Source of the DNA: Thiobaca trueperi
Lineage (GTDB): Bacteria; Pseudomonadota; Gammaproteobacteria; Chromatiales; Chromatiaceae
Reading direction: 5' to 3'
DNA: 64,000 bases
Assembly (NCBI RefSeq): GCF_004342175.1
Contig: NZ_SMAO01000003.1
Coordinates: 1 to 64,000, forward strand
Shown here: positions 45,172 through 53,913 of the stretch, one piece after another
How positions within the stretch are numbered: position 1 is the stretch's first letter
Layout of the letters: the number at the start of each line of letters is the position of its first letter
Notes under the pieces: generated by a model
Databases searched by the model: none
What the model was told of the DNA's origin: nothing
The model's input: only the letters and a program-made list of their open reading frames with translations
Made by a program: the position numbers and the translations under genes

Positions 45172-46119
45172 TCAAATGCGCCGGCTTTCGCCCAGCAGCT
45201 CCGAACTGGTTTCCTGAGTGAGGCGCGAAAGCTGGGGATCGTCGAGGTGCGGGGCCAGCACATTCAGCAGTTCGGTGGCGTCCTGCGGACGCTGCGCGGG
45301 ATCCATGGCGAGCGACCAGTCGACGGCCTCCAGCAGAAACGGCGGGTAGCGGTCTTTCAATGCCTCTTTGGCGGGCAGGAGTTTATCTTCCTTTTGACGA
45401 TCGGGGGCGGGTTGGGGGGTGCGCCCATCCATGCAGGTGCGCAGACTGGCGCCGACGGCATAGACATCCGTCCAGGGACCGACCTGACCGGCGCGGAAAT
45501 ACTGCTCGACCGGCGAATAACCGGCGGTGATGACCTGTCCGCCGCGCGCACGTCCGCGATTGAGCGGATGGACCGCGCCCAGATCGAGCAGCAGCGGCTG
45601 ATTGCCGTGGCGCAGATGGATGTTGCCCGGTTTCACGTCCAGATGGAGCATGGCGCGCCGGTGCATCAGCGCTAGGGCATCGAGGACGGGCACGAAGACC
45701 TCCAGCAGAAAGGTGGTGCTGAGTCCGCCCTTGCGTTCGTGCAGATAGGAGCCGAGATTGCGTCCGCGCTCATTGGGCATCACCAGATAGCCGGTGTCGT
45801 TGGCGAGCAGGAAGGCCAGCACGCGCACGATATTGGGATGTTTCAGCGAGGCCAGCGCCTTGACTTCCTGAAAAAATAACTTCCGCCCGTGATGCAGGTT
45901 TTCGGTATAGTCCGGGGTGATTGGTATGATCCGCTGGTCGGGATCGCGGCTCGCGATCTTCTTGGGCATGTACTCCTTGATCACCACCTCCTCACCGCTA
46001 TTCTCATCGAGAGCCAGATAGATGAGACTGAAGCCTCCTTTGGCGATGGACTTGAGGATCCGGTAGCTGCCCAGCAGGGTGCCGGGGCGAAGAGTCTCTC
46101 GGGCAGCAACGGGGGTCAT
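45172..46119 (-). CDS. Serine/threonine protein kinase
   Basis: A 315-residue Hanks-type kinase without membrane segment. Seen are the Gly-rich loop IAKGGFSLIYLA, the ATP Lys (K48 in VVIKEYMPKK), the catalytic loop HLDVKPGNI (D161, HLD in place of HRD), DLG in place of DFG (D179), and the activation segment GYSPVEQYFRAGQVGPWTDVYAVG. All essential acidic and basic residues remain, so it is probably active. ATG 46119 was chosen at MTPVAARE. Gammaproteobacteria often carry kinase/phosphatase genes between yicC and rph; here no PP2C phosphatase is present. Confidence 0.88.
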   Translation of the reverse strand: MTPVAARETLRPGTLLGSYRILKSIAKGGFSLIYLALDENSGEEVVIKEYMPKKIASRDPDQRIIPITPDYTENLHHGRKLFFQEVKALASLKHPNIVRVLAFLLANDTGYLVMPNERGRNLGSYLHERKGGLSTTFLLEVFVPVLDALALMHRRAMLHLDVKPGNIHLRHGNQPLLLDLGAVHPLNRGRARGGQVITAGYSPVEQYFRAGQVGPWTDVYAVGASLRTCMDGRTPQPAPDRQKEDKLLPAKEALKDRYPPFLLEAVDWSLAMDPAQRPQDATELLNVLAPHLDDPQLSRLTQETSSELLGESRRI

Positions 46120-46166
46120 GATTGCGTCTGTGGCGTTCCGGGCGGACGTTGGCTGAAGACAGCCGG

Positions 46167-46172
46167 TATAAT
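46167..46172 (+). promoter_or_regulatory. Probable -10 element for yicC-gmk-rpoZ-spoT
   Basis: A perfect TATAAT preceded by GG, 97 bases before yicC in the divergent kinase-yicC gap. No good -35 box is found at the usual spacing, so the assignment is tentative. Confidence 0.35.
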
Positions 46173-46268
46173 AGACCGAATCACGCGCAGAATTGGGCTC
46201 CTTTGTCAGTTTCGCCCCTTCTTGATCGATCCGGGAGACCCCCACTCACATGATGAAAAGCATCGCAC

Positions 46269-47135
46269 ATGATTAAAAGCATGACGGCCTTCGCCCGCGA
46301 GACCCGCAGCGGCGACTTCGGCGAGCTGACCTGGGAACTGCGAACCGTCAACCATCGCTATCTGGAGCCGCATCTCCGTCTGCCTGAGGAACTGCGCGCA
46401 CTCGATGTGGCGGTGCGGACACGGCTCTCGGCCCGTTTGCAGCGGGGCAAGGTGGATTGCGGTCTGCGTTATGTCCCGGCGCTCGGCGCGGTGGGCACGC
46501 TGCACATCAACCGGCCCTTCGTCGAGCAACTGCTGGCAGCCGGTCAGGAGATCGGCGTGCTGATCGGTCGCGGCGTCGAGCCCTCACCCTTTGAGCTGCT
46601 GCGCTGGCCGGGCGTCATCCAGGAGCAGGAACGGGATCTGGACCGGGTGACGACCGTGGCGCTGGAGCTATTGGAGGTTGCCATCGATACCCTGCTGGCG
46701 ACCCGTGAACGCGAAGGCGTGCGTCTGGAGACCCTCCTGCGTGATCGTTGCGACCGGCTTCAGGAAAGCGTGGCGCGGGTGCGAGCGCGTCTGCCCGATG
46801 TCCTGGGCGGAGTGCGTCAGCGTCTCCATGATCGGCTCATCGAATTGCGCGCTGAGCTGGATCCGGCGCGACTGGAGCAGGAAATCGCCATTCTGGCCGC
46901 CAAGCTCGACGTGGATGAGGAAATGGACCGTCTGGAGGCCCACGTCGCCGAGGTGCGGGATGTCCTGACCCGCGACGAACCCGTCGGACGCCGGCTCGAC
47001 TTCCTGATGCAGGAACTCAACCGTGAGGCCAACACCCTGGGCTCCAAATCCGCCGATGTCGCCGTCACCCGCGAGGCGGTGGAGATGAAGGTGCTGATTG
47101 AACAGATGCGCGAACAGGTTCAGAACCTGGAATAG
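46269..47135 (+). CDS. yicC: YicC family endoribonuclease
   Basis: A 288-residue YicC protein: IKSMTAFARETRSGDFGELTWELRTVNHRYLEPHLRLPE at the start and the C-terminal DUF1732 part RRLDFLMQELNREANTLGSKS...EMKVLIEQMREQVQNLE. Members of the family act as endoribonucleases in RNA turnover. It is the first gene of a plus-strand run with gmk, rpoZ and spoT. Confidence 0.94.
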   Translation: MIKSMTAFARETRSGDFGELTWELRTVNHRYLEPHLRLPEELRALDVAVRTRLSARLQRGKVDCGLRYVPALGAVGTLHINRPFVEQLLAAGQEIGVLIGRGVEPSPFELLRWPGVIQEQERDLDRVTTVALELLEVAIDTLLATREREGVRLETLLRDRCDRLQESVARVRARLPDVLGGVRQRLHDRLIELRAELDPARLEQEIAILAAKLDVDEEMDRLEAHVAEVRDVLTRDEPVGRRLDFLMQELNREANTLGSKSADVAVTREAVEMKVLIEQMREQVQNLE

Positions 47136-47157
47136 CTGACGCCAACCAACCGAGTGA

Positions 47158-47760
47158 ATGATGGTCGCGGGAATCCTCTTTATCGTATCGGCCCCCTCGG
47201 GCGCCGGCAAAACCAGTCTGGTCAAGGCGCTGCTGGCGCGCGACCCCGGTCTCAGCCTCTCCGTCTCCTGCACCACGCGCACCATGCGTCTGGGCGAGCA
47301 GGAAGGGATCCACTATCATTTTCTCGATCAGCCCCGCTTTCGTCAGGCGGTTGACGCAGGTGATTTTCTGGAGCATGCCGAGGTCTTCGGCAACCTCTAT
47401 GGCACCCGTGAAACAGACGTGCGTACCTGTCTGGAAGCAGGTCGGGATCTGATTCTGGAGATCGACTGGCAGGGTGCCCGTCAGGTGCGTGAACGCTTTC
47501 CGGCGGCGGTCAGCATCTTCGTGCTGCCGCCGAGCATCGCCGAGCTGGAGCGCCGGCTGCGTGGTCGCGGTACCGACAGTGACGAGGTCATCGCCCGACG
47601 CATGACCCAGGCCCGCGATGAGATGGCCCATTACGCCGAATACGACTATCTGGTCGTCAATGACCGCTTCGACATGGCGCTCGATGCGCTCGCCGCGATC
47701 ACCACCGCCGAGCGACTCCGCCTGGAGCGGCAGAGACCGCATTTGGCAAAATTGTTTTGA
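47158..47760 (+). CDS. gmk: Guanylate kinase
   Basis: A 200-residue GMP kinase: P-loop IVSAPSGAGKTSLVKAL, SVSCTTRTMRLGEQEGIHYHFL, LEHAEVFGNLYGT, LEIDWQGARQVRE and IARRMTQARDEM. Start at either of two adjacent ATG codons (47158 or 47161); neither has a strong Shine-Dalgarno sequence. It links yicC and rpoZ. Confidence 0.96.
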   Translation: MMVAGILFIVSAPSGAGKTSLVKALLARDPGLSLSVSCTTRTMRLGEQEGIHYHFLDQPRFRQAVDAGDFLEHAEVFGNLYGTRETDVRTCLEAGRDLILEIDWQGARQVRERFPAAVSIFVLPPSIAELERRLRGRGTDSDEVIARRMTQARDEMAHYAEYDYLVVNDRFDMALDALAAITTAERLRLERQRPHLAKLF

Positions 47761-47789
47761 ACTGATTTTCAGGATTGGAGTACGAAAAC

Positions 47790-48086
47790 ATGGCAAGAAT
47801 TACCGTCGAGGATTGTCTCAATCACGTCGATAACCGCTTTGATCTGGTTCTGCTCGCGACCAGGCGGGCGCGACAACTGGCGCATGGCGTCGAATCCACT
47901 CTGCCCTGGGAGAACGACAAGCCGACCGTGATGGCGCTGCGCGAGATCGCCGCCGGTCATATCTCCAATGCCATGGTGCAGGAGGCCCAGAAGAAAATGG
48001 ACGAAACGGCGGCGGCCATGGCGCTCAACACCGGTTTTGCGGTGGAAGAGCCGGAGATCGAATCGCCACGGGATGCGCGCGAATGA
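47790..48086 (+). CDS. rpoZ: RNA polymerase omega subunit
   Basis: A 98-residue omega subunit: [28 protein letters not shown], and [17 protein letters not shown]. It aids RNA polymerase assembly and, in gammaproteobacteria, forms part of a ppGpp-binding site, which fits its place directly before spoT. ATG 47790 has GGAG 9 bases upstream. Confidence 0.96.
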   Translation: MARITVEDCLNHVDNRFDLVLLATRRARQLAHGVESTLPWENDKPTVMALREIAAGHISNAMVQEAQKKMDETAAAMALNTGFAVEEPEIESPRDARE

Positions 48087-48178
48087 CCTCAGCCCCTGTC
48101 CACCCGGATCGATTGATGCCGGCCCGGCGTGTCGGCTGTCGCGTCCCGCGCCATACCTGACCGGCACGGGTACGTCTC

Positions 48179-50407
48179 ATGCAAACGGCCGTTGCACCCT
48201 CGCCTGCTGTCGGACCTGATTCAGGATCCGCCGACGCCGGGTTCAGCGCCGAGACGCTGGCGCCGTCTGCGCCGCGTTATCTCGCCAGTGACTTCTGCGC
48301 CTATCTCGAAACCTATCTGCCGCCCGATCAGGTCAGCGAATGTTATCGCGCCTATCTGTTCGGGGCCGAGGCCCACGAGGGCCAGAAGCGCAAATCCGGC
48401 GAACCCTATATCTATCATCCGCTGGCGGTCGCGCGCATTCTCGCCGAGATGCGCATGGACTATCAGTGTCTGATCGCCGCCCTGCTGCATGATGTCATCG
48501 AGGACACCCTGATCCCGAAGGAACAGGTCGCCGCCACTTTCAGCGAAGAGGTCGCCGAGCTGGTCGATGGGGTCAGCAAGCTCTCGCAGATCGCGTTCAA
48601 CTCACGTGCCGAGGCGCAGGCGGCCAGTCTGCAGAAGATGCTGCTGGCGATGACCCGCGACATCCGCGTGATCCTCATCAAGCTCGCGGACCGGCTGCAC
48701 AACATGCGCACGCTCGATTCAATGAGCCCCGAAGCCTGCCGGCGCATCTCGCGCGAGACGCTCGACATCTTCGCCCCCATTGCCAACCGGCTCGGCATCA
48801 ATCGGGTCCGGATCGAATTGGAAGAACTCGGCTTCGCGCATTACTGGCCCTGGCGCCGCCGGGTGATTCAGTGTGCGCTCCAGAGGACCGTCGGCGCCCG
48901 CGTCGAGATGGTCGGCACGGTCGAAACGGCACTGAAGCAGGCGTTGCAGCAGGAGAGCATTCAGGGCGCGGTCGAGGGCCGGCGCAAGCATCTGTACGGC
49001 ATCTATCGCAAGATGCGCGACAAGTCGCGCGGTTTCTCGGATCTGGTCGATGTGTTCGCCTTCCGGGTGACGGTGGACCGGGTCGATACCTGTTATCGCG
49101 TGCTGGGTCTGATCCACAATCTCTACAAGCCGGTTCCGGGGCGCTTCAAGGACTATATCGCCATCCCCAAGACCAACGGTTACCAGGCGCTGCACACCGC
49201 GCTGGTGGGTCCGCAGGGCATCCAGATCGAGATCCAGATCCGCACCGAGGACATGCAGCGGGTCGCCGAATCCGGCATTGCCGCCCACTGGATGTACAAG
49301 GCCGGCGGACAATCTCCCGCCAATCCCGCCGCACTCGCCGCCGACTGGTTGCAGAACCTGCTGGAGATGCAGCGCGAGGCCGGCAACTCGGTGGAGTTCC
49401 TGGAACACGTCAAGGTCGATCTCTTTCCGGGCGAGGTCTATGTCTTCACGCCCAAGGGGCGGATTCTCAACCTCAAGCGCGGCGCCACGGTGGTTGATTT
49501 CGCCTATGCGATCCATTCGGATGTGGGTAACAACTGCGTGGCCGCCCGTATCGACCGGCGGATGGCGGCCCTGAGCACGGCACTGCGCAGCGGTCAGACC
49601 GTCGAGATCATCACCGCACCCGGCGCGCGACCCAATCCGGGCTGGCTGAATTTCGTCGTCACCGGCAAGGCCCGCGCCAACATTCGCGGCTATCTCAAGA
49701 ACATCCAGCAGCGCGAGGCGCAGGTCTTCGGTCAGCGTCTGCTGACGACCGAACTGGCAAGTTTCAACCTCGATCTCGATCATATCGATCCCATCCGACT
49801 CGCCACCTATCTGGCTGACGCCAATCTGCGCGATCTGGACGATCTGCTCGGCGACATCGGTTTAGGCAATCGTCTGGCCACGCTGGTCGCACGTCATCTG
49901 GCGGGAAATGAGAGTGATGAGAGCGCCAGCGAGACCAGCCGCGACGGGGATGTCCATCCGCATCGGCTGGCCATTCGCGGCACCGAAGGCATGGTGGTGA
50001 ATTTCGCCCGCTGCTGCCGGCCCATCCCCGGTGACGGCATCGCCGCACTCTTCAGCCCCGGTCGCGGCATCGTCGTCCACCGCAGCGAGTGCCGCAATCT
50101 GGGCAGTCTGGAAAGCAAGCGCGACAAGCGTCTGGACGTGGAATGGGCCAAAGATCCGGAAGGCGAGTTTCCGACCGAAATCCGGGTCGAGATCGGCAAC
50201 CGTCGCGGGGCGCTGGCGGTCGTCGCCGGTGCCATCGCCGAACTGGGCTCCAATATCGAAACCGTCCAGTCACGCGAAAAGGATGGCATGACAACCGACC
50301 TGGAATTCCAGCTTCTGGTCAACAGCCGCGCCCACCTCGCCCGCATCATGCGCCGTCTGCGTCTGATCCCGCTCGTTACCCGCATCACCCGCATCACCCG
50401 ATCTTAA
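48179..50407 (+). CDS. spoT: Bifunctional (p)ppGpp synthase/hydrolase
   Basis: A 742-residue Rel/SpoT protein. Domains in order: HD hydrolase (PYIYHPLAVARILAEM, AALLHDVIEDT), synthetase (YRKMRDKSRGFSDLVDVFAFR, RFKDYIAIPKTNGYQALHT), TGS (VYVFTPKGRILNLKRGATVVDFAYAIH), a Cys-rich linker (NFARCCRPIPGD) and ACT (NRRGALAVVAGAIAELGSNI). The RFKD signature and intact HD site suggest both activities. The stop TAA is formed by the left tip of a MITE. Confidence 0.95.
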   Translation: MQTAVAPSPAVGPDSGSADAGFSAETLAPSAPRYLASDFCAYLETYLPPDQVSECYRAYLFGAEAHEGQKRKSGEPYIYHPLAVARILAEMRMDYQCLIAALLHDVIEDTLIPKEQVAATFSEEVAELVDGVSKLSQIAFNSRAEAQAASLQKMLLAMTRDIRVILIKLADRLHNMRTLDSMSPEACRRISRETLDIFAPIANRLGINRVRIELEELGFAHYWPWRRRVIQCALQRTVGARVEMVGTVETALKQALQQESIQGAVEGRRKHLYGIYRKMRDKSRGFSDLVDVFAFRVTVDRVDTCYRVLGLIHNLYKPVPGRFKDYIAIPKTNGYQALHTALVGPQGIQIEIQIRTEDMQRVAESGIAAHWMYKAGGQSPANPAALAADWLQNLLEMQREAGNSVEFLEHVKVDLFPGEVYVFTPKGRILNLKRGATVVDFAYAIHSDVGNNCVAARIDRRMAALSTALRSGQTVEIITAPGARPNPGWLNFVVTGKARANIRGYLKNIQQREAQVFGQRLLTTELASFNLDLDHIDPIRLATYLADANLRDLDDLLGDIGLGNRLATLVARHLAGNESDESASETSRDGDVHPHRLAIRGTEGMVVNFARCCRPIPGDGIAALFSPGRGIVVHRSECRNLGSLESKRDKRLDVEWAKDPEGEFPTEIRVEIGNRRGALAVVAGAIAELGSNIETVQSREKDGMTTDLEFQLLVNSRAHLARIMRRLRLIPLVTRITRITRS

Positions 50408-50488
50408 ACCGCGCCCTGTGCGACAGGCGATGCTTGTGGTTGGACCGATCCTGGCCGCCTCAATGAGCGTGTGAGCTGGCGCGGTTTA
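50405..50488 (+). mobile_element. TA-flanked MITE-like element at the spoT stop codon
   Basis: TA-AACCGCGCCC...CTGGCGCGGTT-TA, 84 bases with flanks; the interior is diverged (GCGATGCTTGTGGTTGGACC) but type-1-like. The rest of the 166-base spoT-ptsI gap has AATCCTGTTCACCCTGGAGA and CATCCTGTCTATTC, a degenerate relative of the GACAGGATTAACAGG palindrome. Confidence 0.75.
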
Positions 50489-50573
50489 AGATTAAAACAA
50501 TGCCTTGAGAAATCCTGTTCACCCTGGAGAATCCTTTTCATCCTGTCTATTCAAGCGCAGTCAGCTTCCAGTC

Positions 50574-52313
50574 TCAGATCTGATTCAGCGCATCCAGCAA
50601 TCGACCCGGCTCATCCTCGTCGAGACGGGCGAAGAGCTGATCCGCGCGTCGCTCCAGTTCTTCCGTATCCGCCTGGAGCAGAATCTCCTTGATGTCGAGA
50701 ATGGCGCCGGGCTGCATGCTGAATTCGCGCAGTCCGAGCCCCAGGAGCAGGCGTGTGAAGCGCGGGTCGCCGGCTATTTCGCCGCACATGCTGACCGGAA
50801 TCTGAAGGTCACGGCCCGCTTCGATGACGAGACGCACCAGCCGCAGGATGGCGGGATGGGTGGGATCAAACAGATAGTTGACGGCCTCGTCCAGACGGTC
50901 GATGGCCAGGGTGTACTGGATCAGGTCGTTGGTGCCGATGGATAGAAAGTCCATGCGACGGGCAATGGCGCGCGCCGTCAGCGCGGCGGCGGGAACCTCG
51001 ATCATGGCGCCAACCGGCATGGCGGGATCATAGCCAAGCCCCTCGCGGTCGAGCTGACGCTTGATCTGAGCGATGAGGGTGAGCACGGTGTCCAGCTCCT
51101 GGACACTGGTGACGAGCGGCAGCATCAGACGCACGGGGCCGAGCGCGGAGGCGCGCAGGATCGCCCGCACCTGCGGGAGAAACAGCTCCGGCTCTTTGAG
51201 ACAGAGCCGGATCGCGCGCAGGCCGAGCGCCGGATTGCTGACGCTGGCACCCAGGCTGGTGATCAGATCACTGCGCTTGTCGACGCCCAGATCCAGGGTG
51301 CGGATGGTGAGCGGGAGACCGTCGAGACCTGCGATCATCGCGGCATAGGTGACCAGATGCTCGTCCTCGTCCGGGAGGTCGTCACGGTTCATGTAGAGGA
51401 ATTCGGTGCGATAGAGACCAACGCCGGCTGCGCCATTGGCCTTGGCGAGCGCCACATCCTCGGGCAGTTCCAGATTGGCCAGCAGACTGACGGGTACCCC
51501 GTCGCGGGTCAGCGCGGGCCGACCGACCAGCTCGCGCAGACTGTGCTGGCGCGCCTTGATTGCATGCAGACGCTGACGAAAAGCCGTCAGGATGGACTCG
51601 TCGGCATTGGCGAGCACGGTTCCGGTCTCGCCATCGACCACCAGAAATTCGCGCGAACGCAGATAGCGGGTGGCGTCGTGGATGCCCATCACGGCCGGCA
51701 CCCCCAGGCTGCGTGCGAGGATGGCGGTATGCGACATGGGGCCGCCACATTCGGTGACGAAGGCCACGGCACCACGCTGACGCAGCAGAATGGCGTCCGC
51801 TGGCGTGAGATCGCGGGCCACGACGACACAGCCGTCGAGATCCTGGGATGACGGAGCGGGCTGGAGGCTGTCGCCGCGAAGACAGGCCTGGATCTGCCGC
51901 ACTACGTGCTCGATGTCGTCGCGCCGGTTTCGCAGATAGGGATCGTCCATCTCGTCGAAAACCTGCACCAGAATGTCACGCTGCACCTGGAGCGCCCATT
52001 CCGCATTGCACAGGCGATCCGCCACGATGCGCCGTGCCTCGTCGATGAGGTTGGCGTCTTCGAGCATCAGCAGATGGGCATCGATGAAATCAGCGATCTG
52101 GGCGGGCCGGCTGGCTGGCTGTTCGCGCAGGGCTCGCAGCGCTTCGCGCGCGGCGGCCACCGCCAGATCGAGACGCGCGATTTCGGCATCGACCTGATCG
52201 GCCGTGATGGGCGTGTGGGACGCGCCGTTGGCGCCACGCACGTCGATGAACGCCGGACCCAGGGCAATCGGGCAGGATGAAGCGATCCCGATACCCTGAA
52301 ACGCGGTGGTCAC
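50574..52313 (-). CDS. ptsI: Phosphoenolpyruvate-protein phosphotransferase (enzyme I)
   Basis: A 579-residue enzyme I that transfers phosphate from PEP to HPr. The phosphorylated His lies in GGPMSHTAILARSLGVPAV. The PEP-binding barrel shows GAAGVGLYRTEFLYMNRDDLP, GLRAIRLCL, GAMIEVPAAALTA, FLSIGTNDLIQYTLAIDR and the late CGEIAGD. There is no N-terminal GAF domain, so it is not the PtsP form. It overlaps the HPr gene by 4 bases and ends the gene run. Confidence 0.94.
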   Translation of the reverse strand: MTTAFQGIGIASSCPIALGPAFIDVRGANGASHTPITADQVDAEIARLDLAVAAAREALRALREQPASRPAQIADFIDAHLLMLEDANLIDEARRIVADRLCNAEWALQVQRDILVQVFDEMDDPYLRNRRDDIEHVVRQIQACLRGDSLQPAPSSQDLDGCVVVARDLTPADAILLRQRGAVAFVTECGGPMSHTAILARSLGVPAVMGIHDATRYLRSREFLVVDGETGTVLANADESILTAFRQRLHAIKARQHSLRELVGRPALTRDGVPVSLLANLELPEDVALAKANGAAGVGLYRTEFLYMNRDDLPDEDEHLVTYAAMIAGLDGLPLTIRTLDLGVDKRSDLITSLGASVSNPALGLRAIRLCLKEPELFLPQVRAILRASALGPVRLMLPLVTSVQELDTVLTLIAQIKRQLDREGLGYDPAMPVGAMIEVPAAALTARAIARRMDFLSIGTNDLIQYTLAIDRLDEAVNYLFDPTHPAILRLVRLVIEAGRDLQIPVSMCGEIAGDPRFTRLLLGLGLREFSMQPGAILDIKEILLQADTEELERRADQLFARLDEDEPGRLLDALNQI

Positions 52314-52579
52314 TCGGCTTCTCCGAAGCGATCCCGGATCAGGGTCTCAATCGCCGCGATGGCCTCCGCCTCATCGTCGCCTGCGGCCTCGACCGTGACG
52401 ACCGTGCCCTGACTGGCGGCCAGCATCATCACCCCCATGATGCTTTTGCCATTGACGCTCTGGTCGCGTCGGGCGATCTCGACGCGGCTTGCGAAGCGAC
52501 CGGCGCATTGCACCAGCTTGGCCGCCGCCCGCGCATGCAGCCCCAGTTTGTTACAGATCTCGAATTCTTTGCGGATCAT
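52310..52579 (-). CDS. HPr phosphocarrier protein
   Basis: An 89-residue HPr with the phosphorylation His in LGLHARAAAKLV and the regulatory serine in NGKSIMGVMML, the site used by HPr kinase, whose gene is four genes upstream. It passes phosphate from enzyme I to EIIA proteins. Both phosphorylation sites are intact. Confidence 0.94.
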   Translation of the reverse strand: MIRKEFEICNKLGLHARAAAKLVQCAGRFASRVEIARRDQSVNGKSIMGVMMLAASQGTVVTVEAAGDDEAEAIAAIETLIRDRFGEAE

Positions 52580-52612
52580 TCCGTTTGCGCCTGTCTTGTC
52601 TGAAGTCTGTGT

Positions 52613-53011
52613 TCACTGTCTCGCCTGACAGGCGCAGGCGCCATCGCGTCCGCCCTGCAGCGCCTTATCGACCACTGTATCCAGATCCAGCTCGGCATAG
52701 TTCAGCGCCCGCAGCAGCATGGGCAGGTTCACGCCTGCCAGCACCCGTAAACGCGGATGCCGGTCCAGCAGCGCCACCGCGACATTGGCTGGCGTGGCGC
52801 CGTAGAGATCGGTCAGGATCAGTACCCCGTCGCCCTGGTCCAGTCGCTCAATGCAGCGCAGTGCGTCCGCAACCAGCGTCTCGCGGGGCGTGTCGTTGAC
52901 CACTTCCAGCGCCTCGACACCGGGCGGGGAGCCGCCCAGAATCTCGCTGGCGATCCGCAGCAGATCGCCCGCCAGTGGACGATGGGTCATCAGCAGGACG
53001 CCAATCCTCAT
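52613..53011 (-). CDS. EIIA-Man type phosphotransferase protein
   Basis: A 132-residue EIIA of the mannose/fructose group: MRIGVLLMTHRPLAGDLL with the active His at position 10 (THR where THG is usual), GDGVLILTDLYGATPANVA, GVNLPMLLRAL. No EIIB, C or D is present, so it likely serves regulation rather than sugar transport. The C-terminus ends in ACACQARQ with two Cys. It overlaps rapZ by 4 bases. Confidence 0.9.
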   Translation of the reverse strand: MRIGVLLMTHRPLAGDLLRIASEILGGSPPGVEALEVVNDTPRETLVADALRCIERLDQGDGVLILTDLYGATPANVAVALLDRHPRLRVLAGVNLPMLLRALNYAELDLDTVVDKALQGGRDGACACQARQ

Positions 53012-53865
53012 GACAGCTCCCGGTGTCTGACCATGACCTCATGGCCGAGTGCCTCGAAGTGCTGGCGCAGCGTCTCGGTCATGTAGACCGAGCGGTGCTG
53101 ACCGCCGGTGCAGCCGATGGCAATGGTCAGATAGCTGCGGCCATCGGTCTCGAAGCGCGGAATCCAGTCGGAAAAAAACGCGAGAATATCGTCACGCATG
53201 CGTCGGACCTCGGGGCTGGTTTCCAGAAAGGCCACGACCTGGGGGTCGCGCCCGGTCAGTGGCTTGAGTTCGGATTGCCAGTGGGGATTGGGCAGACAGC
53301 GGACATCGAAGACGAAATCCACGTCCTGCGGAACGCCATGCTTGAAGCCAAATGATTGAAGCAGGATGGATGCCTTGGGCGAGGCATTGCCGACCGCCCA
53401 GCCGCGCACCCTGTCGCGCAATTCGTGAACATTGGTGTGCGTGGTGTCGAGACAGAGATCCGCGCACCGCCGGATCGGCTCCAGCAGGTCGCGCTCAAGC
53501 TCGATCGCCTCAGCGAGCGAGCGGTCGCCACGGGTCAGCGGGTGCTTGCGGCGGGTCTCGCTGAAGCGTCGGATCAGCGCCTCGGTCTGCGTCTCCAGAA
53601 AGAGCACCTGACAGGCGATGCCCTGATCCAGGGCCGTGCAGACGAGCGCCGGAAGCTGGCTCAGTTCGTCCGGGTTGGCGCGGGCGTCGATGCCGACGGC
53701 GGTGCTGGCAAAGGCTGAATCGAGCCGTCCGCGCAATTCGAGCACCAGATCTTTCAGCAGAAAGAGCGGCAGATTGTCGATGCAGTAATAGCCCAGGTCT
53801 TCCAGTGTATGGAGTGCGACACTCTTGCCGGAGCCGGACAGACCGCTGAGGATGACCAGTTTCAT
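53008..53865 (-). CDS. rapZ: RNase adapter protein RapZ
   Basis: A 285-residue RapZ/YvcJ: P-loop ILSGLSGSGKSVALHTLEDLG, YYCIDNLPLFLL, FLETQTEALIRRFSETRRKHPL, and the C-terminal RNA-binding domain IAIGCTGGQHRSVYMTETL with VMVRHRELS at the end. It guides RNase E to the small RNA controlling glucosamine-6-phosphate synthase in enterobacteria; nucleotide and sugar sensing are likely here too. Confidence 0.95.
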   Translation of the reverse strand: MKLVILSGLSGSGKSVALHTLEDLGYYCIDNLPLFLLKDLVLELRGRLDSAFASTAVGIDARANPDELSQLPALVCTALDQGIACQVLFLETQTEALIRRFSETRRKHPLTRGDRSLAEAIELERDLLEPIRRCADLCLDTTHTNVHELRDRVRGWAVGNASPKASILLQSFGFKHGVPQDVDFVFDVRCLPNPHWQSELKPLTGRDPQVVAFLETSPEVRRMRDDILAFFSDWIPRFETDGRSYLTIAIGCTGGQHRSVYMTETLRQHFEALGHEVMVRHRELS

Positions 53866-53913
53866 GAGTGCAGATTACAGGCTGGACCGGTCTGACGGCG
53901 CATGACCCGGCGG

